DNA from: Amyelois transitella | Taxonomy: Eukaryota; Arthropoda; Insecta; Lepidoptera; Pyralidae | Assembly (NCBI RefSeq): GCF_032362555.1 | Contig: NC_083532.1 | Location: 4,043,001 to 4,107,000 of the forward strand | Direction: 5' to 3' | DNA: 64,000 nucleotides | Part shown: one piece after another, positions 55,735-64,000 of the stretch | Position numbering within the stretch: position 1 is the first letter of the stretch | Layout: every line of letters starts with the position of its first letter | Notes under the pieces: model-generated | Told to the model about the DNA's origin: nothing | Databases searched by the model: none | Seen by the model: the letters and a program-made list of their open reading frames with translations, nothing else | Made by a program: the position numbers and the translations under genes

Positions 55735-55925
55735 CATACGCAAAGTTTGTATTCCTCGCGGGGTAGACAGAGCCAACAGTCTTGAAAAGACTAAAAGGCC
55801 ACGCTCAGCTGTATGGTTTTAAGATGGAATTCAGATTCAAATAGTGACAGATTGCTAGCCCATCACCTACAAGAATCCCAAGATTTTTAACTCTTTTCCT
55901 TTAGTTTCCTATTACGTCATCCATG
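55735..55925 (-). repeat. S265 repeat, reverse, head lost
   Basis: GCGGGGTAGACAGAGCCAAC to TACGTCATCCATGTACGA. Confidence 0.72.
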
Positions 55926-56097
55926 TACGATAGAGGTCATCTTTCAAATTATTTTCCGTTTCCCATGGAAATTTTTTAAAAGTATCTTATATTGGCCTCG
56001 GATAATTATTTACTATAATATAAAAATTCATCGAAGTCGATCCAGTGGTTATGTTTGAACGCGCTACTCTCAGGAACTACAGGTTCGAATTGAAAAA

Positions 56098-56303
56098 TCC
56101 TACTACTATTATAAAGGCGAAAGTTTGTATGGATGTATGGATGTTTGTTACTCTTTCACGCAAAAACTACTGAACTGATTACCATGAAATTTGGTATGTA
56201 GGTAGCTGAAGACCCAGAATAACACATAGGCTACTTTTTATCCCAGAGTTCCCGCGGGATTGATAGGGTTTCCATGCGGACGAAGTCGCGGGCGGCCTCT
56301 AGT
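56098..56303 (-). repeat. RTE-like LINE 3' end, reverse
   Basis: TCCTACTACTATTATAAAGG to GAAGTCGCGGGCGGCCTCTAG. Confidence 0.77.
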
Positions 56304-56324
56304 TCTTTTATAGGTTATAGGTAT

Positions 56325-56478
56325 AGGTATAACATCACGCTGCAACTGCAAGAAGCAAAGAAATAATGGAATTAGTATGTGAAAAAAACGGGGAAAACTT
56401 TTCATCCTTGAGCTTGGCTTCAATGATGTCCAAAATAACTATTTATCGCGGACGAAGTCGCGGGCACAGCTAGTTTTT
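56325..56478 (-). repeat. RTE-like LINE 3' end (second subfamily), reverse
   Basis: ACATCACGCTGCAACTGCAA to GAAGTCGCGGGCACAGCTAG. Confidence 0.7.
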
Positions 56479-56699
56479 TTTAATAAATTCCTATTTTCTC
56501 TTCTGCATTTAAGTATGTAAGTATGTACATTATGTTATTTTACAAGTAAAGGGTAGGATGAGGGAATAATAATTAAGGGAAAGAGGCGTGATTTTATGTA
56601 TACCTATACCTATGTATGTAAAGGGGATGTCCTCATTCATTCTATAAATAAAGCTATATAGGTACTTAGTAACAAAAATTAAATTAATAACCATATATC

Positions 56700-57430
56700 A
56701 AGAGAACACGCGGCCGATCACCAACTCGCTGGACTGACCTGATCAAAAAAGCTACTGAGTCTACCATAGTCCAGTGTGATCGCAACGTCTGTGACCGGCA
56801 GAAATGGAAGCACATCACTGAGAGAACAATCCTCGGGAAAGAATACGACCCGCCGAACACCTCTCCATGTTACCTGCGTCTGCGCAACCACGACCATTCT
56901 GAAAAGAGTGTTCGACTTAGTGTGCCGTGTGGCTCCCGGCACCAATACAAAAAGGAATAGGACCACTCTATCTCTTTCCCATGGATGTCGTAAAAGGCGA
57001 CTAAAGGATAGGCTTACAAACTTGGGATTCTTCTTTTAGGCGATGGGCTAGCAACCTGTCACTAGTTGAATATCAATTGTATCGTTAAGCCAAATAGCTG
57101 AACGTGGCCATTCAGTCTTTTCAAGACTGTTGGCTCTGTCTACCCCGCAAGGGATATAGACGTGACCATATGTATGTATGTATGTATGTGTTCGACTAAG
57201 AAGAAGAGAGATGTATTTGTCTACAAACGAAAACAGTTTTTGACTCGCCCCGGCTGTAACATTTATAGATATAATCCTTCCTTCAGAAAACCCGCTTACC
57301 AACGTTTGAAACAGAACAAAATCCATCCACATCTTTCAGAGATTAGCGCATACATACAGACAGATAAAAAGAGACTTTATTACCTATGTGCAGGGGTTTA
57401 ATCTTTATTGTCACAACAATAATTTTTTTA
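56700..57430 (+). mobile_element. LINE endonuclease/RT C-terminal fragment split by S265
   Basis: In the + frame from 56700 it reads RGRSPTRWTDLIKKATES and CDRQKWKHITERT, the usual C-terminal RTE-type motif. The S265 copy at 56929-57186 interrupts it. The sequence repeats GTGTTCGACT(T/A)AG on both sides, a target-site duplication. Confidence 0.75.
56929..57186 (+). repeat. S265 repeat with target duplication
   Basis: Full copy. GTGTTCGACT precedes it (about 56917) and follows its TATGTATG tail (57188), marking the insertion boundaries. Confidence 0.87.
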
Positions 57431-57529
57431 ATAGGAATAGCTTTCCCTACCGTGTCGTGTGGTTCCCTAATCTAAAGATAGGATACACCTTTCCGATGGA
57501 TGTCGTAGAAGGCTAAGGAACTAACATTT

Positions 57530-57700
57530 TCCATTATTTCTTTGCTCCTAAAAGTTGTAGCGTGATGTTATATAGCCTAAAGCCTTACCCGAATTAAATG
57601 TTCTATTCAACACAAAAATATTTTTTCAATTCGAAACAGTACTTAGTTCCTTAGATTAGCGCGTTCAAACTCTTCAGCTTTAAAATATTAGTATAGATAT
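57530..57700 (+). repeat. RTE-like LINE 3' end (second subfamily)
   Basis: ACATTTTCCATTATTTCTTT to AGCTTTAAAATATTAGTATAG. Confidence 0.68.
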
Positions 57701-58274
57701 GAGATGAGATAATAAATATTTTTTACGCAATGAATTAATCGTATATTTTGTGGGTAGTTCAATATTTAGACATTCCATTGGTATAAAAGTAAACTGAAGT
57801 AGTTTGACGCTCACAATTCCAAGCTCGCTACTCATGAAAACACAACTGAGTTGCGCGCTTTTGCCGAAAAGACTGTGGAAGTATTCCTCCCTAATAGAAT
57901 AGAATATTTATTTGCTTTTGACAAGGGTTTATAAAAGGTGTAAAAACAAAACATATTTCCTCCTGGTCAGCCATTAATTAAAGCATGCAAATGCAAAAAA
58001 AGATGAGCGTCTAGCCCTCGCCTAAAACTGACCCGCTGTATTGAATGCCCTTCAGGCAAACTATCGCGTTTGATCGAGTGAAACTAGAACTAAACCGTAG
58101 TAAAAAGAAAAACATAGTGAGAAATCCCGATTGGGATAAATCCGCCATTCATATTCTTCTATATCCAATGACTGTTCTATTTCTGTTACATTTCTTTTTA
58201 TGTGCAATAAAGAGTTTACAAACAAACAAACATAGTGCGTGACAACTGCTTCTGACCCCGTGTAGACTGTTAAC

Positions 58275-58450
58275 ATCGATCTGAGGAAAGATTTGGGATT
58301 CTTCTTGTAGGCGATGGTCTAGCAACCTGTCACTTTTTTTAATGTCAATTCTATCGTCAAGATAAACAGCTGAACGTGGCATATCAGTCTTTTCCAAGAC
58401 TGTTGGCTTTGTCTACCCCGCAAGTGATAAAGACGTGATTATATGAATAA
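58275..58450 (+). repeat. S265 repeat, forward, 3' part
   Basis: GATTTGGGATTCTTCTTGTA to GACGTGATTATATGAATAAAT. Confidence 0.72.
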
Positions 58451-58963
58451 ATGAATAAAGCTCGGTTTTTGACCTACTGATTTTCAGCTTTGTACTCTAG
58501 TTACCTTCTTCAACAACCACTGACAGAGATAAAGTGGTACTTACCTACAATTCAAGACTACGCAAGACCACAGCTTCTAAAGATGCAGGTATTTTTTTAT
58601 ATTCTCTTGAGATTTGTTGGCCAAATTTTCCATTATTAGATAAGTTTACAAGGTATTTGTATCGAAAGAGTTGCGGCGATGGGTACCTGCTATTTGATAC
58701 AGTCATTTTGTGACCTGATCGTCAATTCGGGATGATAGCTTTGATTATTAGAAGGTTATATTAAATATATCTTTTAATGCGCCAGTCGGCCACTTTTTCC
58801 TTTTACGATGTAATAATGTTTGCGTTAAATTCTGAATTACAGCAAACTACCTACACAAAGTTTCAATTTTTACGGCTGTCTCGGTTCTCGTTAAGGTAAG
58901 GCTCCTGCTCACTTAACCTATAGCTAAAATCGAGTTTATATTACATTTAAATAAAAAAAAATT

Positions 58964-59662
58964 ATGTCGGACGACTCTGATATTGATATTCAGTCAGCTT
59001 TACCAAAGAATAGTAAAAAAATGCCAAAACAGCCTACAAGTCCTTCCGAAGAGCACCTGAATCCAGACACCAAGAAAATAAGCACAAAAATTATGATTTA
59101 CGAAGCACTAAACGAATTAAAAAGTAGAAAAGGCACCTCTTTGTACGCCATCAAGAAGTTCATTGTGGAAAAACACCAAGTTGACATCGACAAAATAAAT
59201 TACATTATAAAGAAAGTGATTGTGAAAGGAGTAAATGCGGGCACTATAGTGCAAATGAAAGGAGTTGGCGCGTCGGGCTCATTCAAACTGGCACCCGAAA
59301 AAAAGCCAGAAATAAAGAAACCCAAGCCTAAGAAACCGGAGAAGACGAAGAAAGAACCGAAAGATAAAGATAAAAGGCTAAATAAAACAGAACAAAAGAA
59401 AAACAAAGACAAATCTGAAAAAGTGGAAAAAAATAAAACAAAAACAGTTAAATTACCCGCGACGAATACATCTAAAACTAAAACAAAGGAGCCAAAAGAA
59501 AAGGCGCCAAAAGAGAAAAAAGACAAATCTGCCATAGACAAAGTTAAGAAAATGACCAAAGGGAAAATGACACCCGCCAAAAAACGCGCAATCATGATGA
59601 AAAGAAAAAGTATTGGGTCAATTATAAAGCCGCCCAAAATGAAGCCGAGAGCCCAGAGCTAA
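58964..59662 (+). CDS. divergent linker histone H1
   Basis: An intronless 232-aa protein: an acidic-polar N-tail (MSDDSDIDIQSALPKN), then a winged-helix H1/H5 globular domain from about residue 40 to 112 (ALNELKSRKGTSLYAIKKFI, IIKKVIVKGVNAGTIVQMKG, GVGASGSFKL). A C-tail of about 115 residues is dominated by Lys with PKEK/KKPK motifs. H1 binds linker DNA at the nucleosome dyad. The globular motifs GTSLYAIKKFI and GASGSFKL are classical. The N-tail is unusual, and S/TPKK motifs are scarce (one TPAKK). No histone stem-loop was seen after the stop; AATAAA-type signals occur within about 90 bases, so it is probably polyadenylated. It may partner the divergent core histones 31 kb upstream, but that is inference. 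Confidence 0.93.
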   Translation: MSDDSDIDIQSALPKNSKKMPKQPTSPSEEHLNPDTKKISTKIMIYEALNELKSRKGTSLYAIKKFIVEKHQVDIDKINYIIKKVIVKGVNAGTIVQMKGVGASGSFKLAPEKKPEIKKPKPKKPEKTKKEPKDKDKRLNKTEQKKNKDKSEKVEKNKTKTVKLPATNTSKTKTKEPKEKAPKEKKDKSAIDKVKKMTKGKMTPAKKRAIMMKRKSIGSIIKPPKMKPRAQS

Positions 59663-59734
59663 ATATTGAGAATTAATGTTAAAGAATAATATAAAAAATT
59701 ATGTTTATTTGATTAAGTAATGTTTCATAAAAAT

Positions 59735-59755
59735 AAATAGGTACAATAAATGATT
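59735..59755 (+). terminator. poly(A) signals after linker histone H1
   Basis: AATAAA words (AAAATAAATAGG and CAATAAATG) occur 70-90 bases after the H1 stop codon. No stem-loop of histone type is present between them and the stop. Confidence 0.5.
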
Positions 59756-60164
59756 ATACATAACAATCACTATCTTTTTTTATTTTAACACACAAAAGAA
59801 AAAGTATTTAGACAATTATAAAACCTTTACCCCAGAAGGGACGTCACGTAACTTTTGTAAGGTAGGTATATGGTAAACATCACATATTCTTGGCTTACCT
59901 CTAGATACCAAGAAAAAATAAGCACTTATGACTTATATTGGGTAATACTTATTTCACAAATAGCCTACCTGCCCAGTCGTATTGGGAGATTTTTTATGCA
60001 CGAATTGTTATTGCTCAACTCCTTTAGTTACCTCTACGACATCCACATGAAGAGACTGGTATCATTAATATCCTCTTTCCGAAACAACACTATGGTGATA
60101 AAAAGTATTTATGTAGGTATTAATAACAGATCGCATGCACACGATCATGAATTGAATAGATAGA

Positions 60165-60345
60165 TATACATACATATAATCACGTCTATATCTCTTGCGG
60201 GGTAAACACAGCCTACAGTCTTGAGCCTCCAAGACTGAAAGGCCACGGTCAGCTGTAGGTATGGCTTAAAGGTGGAATTGAGATTTATATAGTGACAGGT
60301 TGCTAGCACATCGCCCAAAAGATAAGAATCCCAAATTTATAAAGA
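60165..60345 (-). repeat. S265 repeat, reverse, tail part
   Basis: ATACATACATATAATCACGT to AAGAATCCCAAATTTATAAAG. Confidence 0.72.
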
Positions 60346-61444
60346 TTTTACGAAGTCGGTAATTCTAATCACCAATTTGTATATCGGGGTTATGTTACGA
60401 ATTTCACAAGCCAAACGTATGTATGTCGTTGTTGATAGTGATGTGAACTTATTATTAAAATTAAATTAATAATATCGATAAAATAAGTTTTTAAGTATCA
60501 CATGATTACTTATAATTTTGGCAAATAAAAATCTTTTTGCATGTTTCACGTTATACAATAATAAGTATTTTTGTATTATTATGATTAATTAAATAATAAG
60601 TATTTAATTAATCTTGCTAATTTTTTGCAGCCATGCTCCATGAAATTAAATCACTATACCTATAAAAAAACAAAGTGCCTCCATCTGATCAAATATTCGA
60701 AGCTACTGAATAGGGTCTATATTTACCTAAATAAGTTGTCTTTTTTCCTTATGGGATGGACAGAGCCGACATATAGGGTCCATATTAATTTTAATTAAAG
60801 GTTAATGTTACGTAAAAAAGCGGCAAGCGTGAGTCATGACAGTGATAATTATGCATATCACGATTTAACCTTACAGGATAGACAGAGCTTATATTCACAA
60901 GACTCGGCCACGCTTACTTGGATGGTTTCTACCTTAGATTAGAAATGAGATCTTAAATAATGATTATTTACAAATATGCTAAAAGATTTGTATAAATTCA
61001 TACACGAATAGGAAGAAACGTATTATCGAATGATCTTGTCGCTTTTATATCGTTTGTAGTATCTTATCTATCGTATGTAATAATATGATGAAAATCTATT
61101 ATGTGGAACTCAAACACACCGAAATCGGAATTAGCACTGTCACTTTGTTCCAAAGCTGTATACTACTCATAGGTATCTCCATAGTTCCGTTGTAGTGGGG
61201 AGTGGCTACAATCTAGTTTCAAAATACCCTCTTATGGTAAATTTTCGGCAATGTTATAATTTTTATTACCCACTACTAAATCTGGCGTCATTTGGGTAGT
61301 CATACATACATAAAATCACGCCTCTTTCTCGGAAGGGTAGGGTAGTCATGTTAGTTTATATCAATGTTGTTCTTCTGAAACTTATTAATTTATTACTTAC
61401 GGGAACGGGAACGGGTCAGTCATTTTGCATTATAAAAATTTAAT

Positions 61445-61800
61445 TGAGTATCGGCGGTTGAATTGTTAAGGTGCCCGGTTAAAATCCATGTTGCGCATAA
61501 AGGCACAGGATCAAATCCCACCTTGACCGTGTAACAATGTCCGTTTTATTACATTACTTTGGATCGGTTAATAACAGATGCTCTTACGGTGAGGGAAAAC
61601 ATCGTGAGGAAACAAGGCAGGAATTCAGGCAACTGGGTGTGTATCCATGAACCCATAGGTACCCAAGGGTAAGATTCCTCTGCAAAAGTTGCGGAAGTCA
61701 GAGGGAAGTCGCACCGAATCCAGTAGATATTTATAGTCAAGGGCTTACCTAGGGCTCCTTTCCAAAGCGGCGAGGATGTCACGGGGACTATAGCTAGGAG
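61445..61800 (+). repeat. tRNA-derived SINE (type B), full length but diverged
   Basis: GTATCGGCGGTTGAATTGTTA (A-box region), GGATCAAATCCCACC (B box), body to GGATGTCACGGGGACTA. Confidence 0.72.
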
Positions 61801-61916
61801 GAAGAAGATTACATAAGTACTTATTACAAAGAATAGATATTAAATTGGTCTCCATCATTCTCTTGGTATTTATCCCGGTTACGTTCTCCGTAAGGAGGAG
61901 CCTGGAGCCCGAGTAT

Positions 61917-61951
61917 GGCCACGAGCCGGATGTAAGATCCGGCTCGTGGCC
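61917..61951. repeat. GC-rich perfect 15-bp hairpin
   Basis: GGCCACGAGCCGGAT (61917-61931), loop GTAAG, and its exact complement at 61937-61951, in AT-rich surroundings. Confidence 0.8.
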
Positions 61952-63499
61952 GTGTAAGATAGTCAGGTTATCCTGATTCTTAGAAATTGATGCATGCAGA
62001 GGTGACGTGCCTATAGTTCTACAGTATTAACTAAATATTTTCAAGAATATGTAAAAAAATTATGAAATAGTCTTTTCTCTTCATTATCTTTTAATGCCTC
62101 TTATGATATTTGCCTGTGTTCTTCTCAAAAACTTAGCCTGCCAAAATGAGTAGTAGCCTACTTAATCCAAGAAAGTACCTACGTTTAATAAATTCTGAGT
62201 AATCTGTCTTTGCTTATCGATTGTAATTTTACGTTAACAGCTGGGAACAATGAGTGTTGTTGTATTCCAAATCACGGTTGAGTTCATTATAAGTAAGTAC
62301 TTAGCTTGACATTGTGCAGAATTCCTACGCTTAACCAATTTTCACGTTTAAAATCGCTACAACTTCCCATGGATTTCGGATCATTTAAATATTTTCGCTA
62401 CTTCTTTTTTAGTACTGACAAAAGCATATGACACATCTTTCAGATGGCCAAGAATAGTTGAAGAAATGTATTTAGGTACTTACTAAGCTTAAACAAATTG
62501 AATAAAAAAACTTGTAGTACTTACTTACATTCAACAGATATATTTATCAATTATGGATTAACATACGTTGACTGAAACAAGCAGTCCAATATGTAATTAC
62601 CTTAATCCATAAGATGACTCATATACTTACGTATTTTGTATAAAAATCTTAAAATCAAAATCTCTGAGCATGACACTCCCAAAGCTAGCTGGATTTTGCC
62701 TCAATATTCGGTTCAGCTAAAGGGTAGATTATATTTACCTTAGGTATTTACACGTTTTCATTAGTGGAGCTAAGATAATTTGTTTGAAAAAAGGAGTAAA
62801 TTTAGGATTCACATGAAAACAATATTAAACAAAACGATGTTCTAAGTAGTTTTATTGTTCCGACGGAACAATAAAATAGACTTCTCGTAGCAATTACTTT
62901 AGCCAATACTAAAAATAACAAGTTCTACAAACTTGTCTCGCATTTTAATTGACTGCCCAAACAATAAAGTATATGGACATACATTTATTTATAATGCAAT
63001 TATTGTAACATAGGCCCAAATGAATTTTATATCAGTCGGCCATTCTCAGTGGGTGACATCACTATTTATCATAATTTGCAAATAAATTATTTTCAACTTT
63101 ATGAACTATAGTTCTGAGTCTATAATAAATTGCACAAATTATTAAACGAGTCTTTGGTTTAACCTTTCTAATTGAAGCAGAAAAAAATGTAAAAACTTTA
63201 CTGTTCTTGCGAAGGGGAATAAATCATTAGTAAGAGAGGGACAGAAGGATATTTCTCGCGTACGAACGACACGGCGAGAGGATATCGGGGTCATGGAACG
63301 TGTTTGAATTTCGAAACACGTTCTGTCCAATACGGTGCGTTCATGTTCACTCTTTTATCATTGGTTAGGGTGGCCCTGTACCAAAATTCCTCACCCGCCA
63401 TAAAATCGATACTTTCTTGGTTGAATTTGTTCACAAGGGGCGATAGTGTCGTTATTTTGTTATCTCTCAAGCGTTTTATGGTACACGGGTTGTTGTAGA

Positions 63500-63631
63500 G
63501 AGAGGTTCTTTGACGTTATTCGTTCAGCCATTCTGTGTGGTAAAATGTCCGGAGCTGGCGTGTTGGTGCCTTTTTAATTCATTATCTATAGTATAAATAC
63601 AGTTTTAGTGGTAAAATAGCAGGACATCAAA
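63500..63631 (+). promoter_or_regulatory. promoter and leader of the gene at the right edge
   Basis: An initiator-like TTCAGCC (63523-63529) and a TATAAATA (63592-63599) precede an ATG at 63632. A short upstream ORF (63545-63577, MSGAGVLVPF) lies between. Which element drives transcription is unclear. Confidence 0.35.
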
Positions 63632-63634
63632 ATG
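63632..63634 (+). CDS. candidate first coding exon consisting of ATG only
   Basis: CAAAATG is followed immediately by a consensus donor GTAAGT (63635-63640), so the coding part of the exon would be just the start codon. Several insect genes (for example calmodulin and alpha-tubulin) have an intron directly after ATG. The gene continues outside the window and its identity cannot be determined. Confidence 0.4.
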
Positions 63635-64000
63635 GTAAGTGAATATGTGATGATATAACTGTATTTTATAGCTGAATATGTTTTGCTAAGCAATGTTTAG
63701 TGTGATAATACTCGTATTATGACTTACTGCTCAGTGTATGTTTACAGTGGTCTTTATTTTCTGTGATAGGATTGGTTTTCAAATGTGACGTCACGTCCCG
63801 TTTGTGATTAGAACGTATTATGTTTACGTCGCCATCTTTTATTTTGATAACCATTAGTGTATCACTTAAGTAACTTAGAAACAATTTAAATGTCCCTTTT
63901 TCTTAATGAGAATTTAATTACTGGCTCAAATAGAAAAAAAATGGTTCTTTAGTATTATTTTAAGATGGAATCATAAACTATGTTAGTGAAAGACTTTGGT

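Larger units (their letters stand above)
52853..58780. other. STARD3-like 3' UTR and intergenic region
   Basis: No coding exon recognised apart from LINE remnants. It includes a perfect long hairpin (53825-53932), a short element with 12-bp inverted ends (54231-54312), RTE-like 3' ends, S265 copies and a LINE reverse-transcriptase fragment split by an S265 insertion (56700-57430). A poly(A) signal for the STARD3-like gene is probably among the AATAAA words near 53130-53155. Confidence 0.45.
59770..63230. other. intergenic region before the last gene
   Basis: AT-rich sequence without recognised coding exons. It holds an S265 fragment (60165-60345), a tRNA-derived SINE (61445-61800), a GC-rich 15-bp-arm hairpin (61917-61951) and otherwise unique-looking sequence. 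Confidence 0.45.

Noticed and set aside
59200-59637. 145-aa hydrophobic ORF on the minus strand
   Set aside because: Shadow of the lysine-rich H1 gene read backwards (AAG/AAA become CTT/TTT).

Overview
The window is a piece of an animal nuclear genome, almost certainly a moth or butterfly. The evidence is the AT-rich intron-split genes with insect-type orthologues, the very dense short interspersed repeats ending in (TATG)n, and a lepidopteran-type Helitron. No bacterial, plasmid or phage features were seen. All gene models below are exon-by-exon readings of ORFs plus GT/AG splice sites and reading phase; no transcript data were available.

Layout. (1) 1-22 kb, + strand: the 3' part of a CP2-family transcription factor gene (gemini/TFCP2 orthologue). 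Eleven exons cover the end of the DNA-binding domain, a SAM domain and the C-terminal oligomerisation region. A GC-rich internal promoter and a phase-compatible alternative first exon near 13.4-14.07 kb would give a product without the DNA-binding domain. (2) 26.2-28.2 kb: three compact intronless genes for strongly divergent core histones. H2B(-) and H3(+) are divergent and share a 246-bp intergenic region; H2A(-) lies convergent to H3. H2B and H3 end in classical histone-mRNA stem-loops with a shared downstream motif, whereas H2A appears polyadenylated. A divergent linker histone H1 lies 31 kb away at 58.96-59.66 kb. No H4 is present. I consider this variant-histone group the most unusual content of the window. 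(3) 31.4-34.8 kb, +: a sanpodo-like four-pass membrane protein of 545 aa with an N-terminal NPAF motif (Notch/Numb pathway). A hAT-type MITE starts 18 bases after its stop codon. (4) 38.2-52.9 kb, +: a STARD3/MLN64/Start1-type cholesterol-transfer protein of 483 aa, with MENTAL domain, a phospho-FFAT-like motif and START domain. Its introns hold a decayed multi-copy array of one exon, a nearly intact partial copy of another, and an in-phase alternative first exon that would give a START-only protein. (5) 63.2-63.64 kb, +: promoter and first coding exon (ATG only) of a gene that continues beyond the window.

The rest is mostly transposable-element debris. It includes more than 40 copies or fragments of one roughly 265-bp repeat (called S265 here), two tRNA-derived SINE families, many RTE-like LINE 3' ends and LINE reverse-transcriptase tails. 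There is also one longer 5'-truncated reverse transcriptase, a 1073-bp Helitron nested in a SINE, and a perfect 52-bp-arm hairpin at 53.8-53.9 kb. The genes appear functionally independent of each other apart from the histone group.
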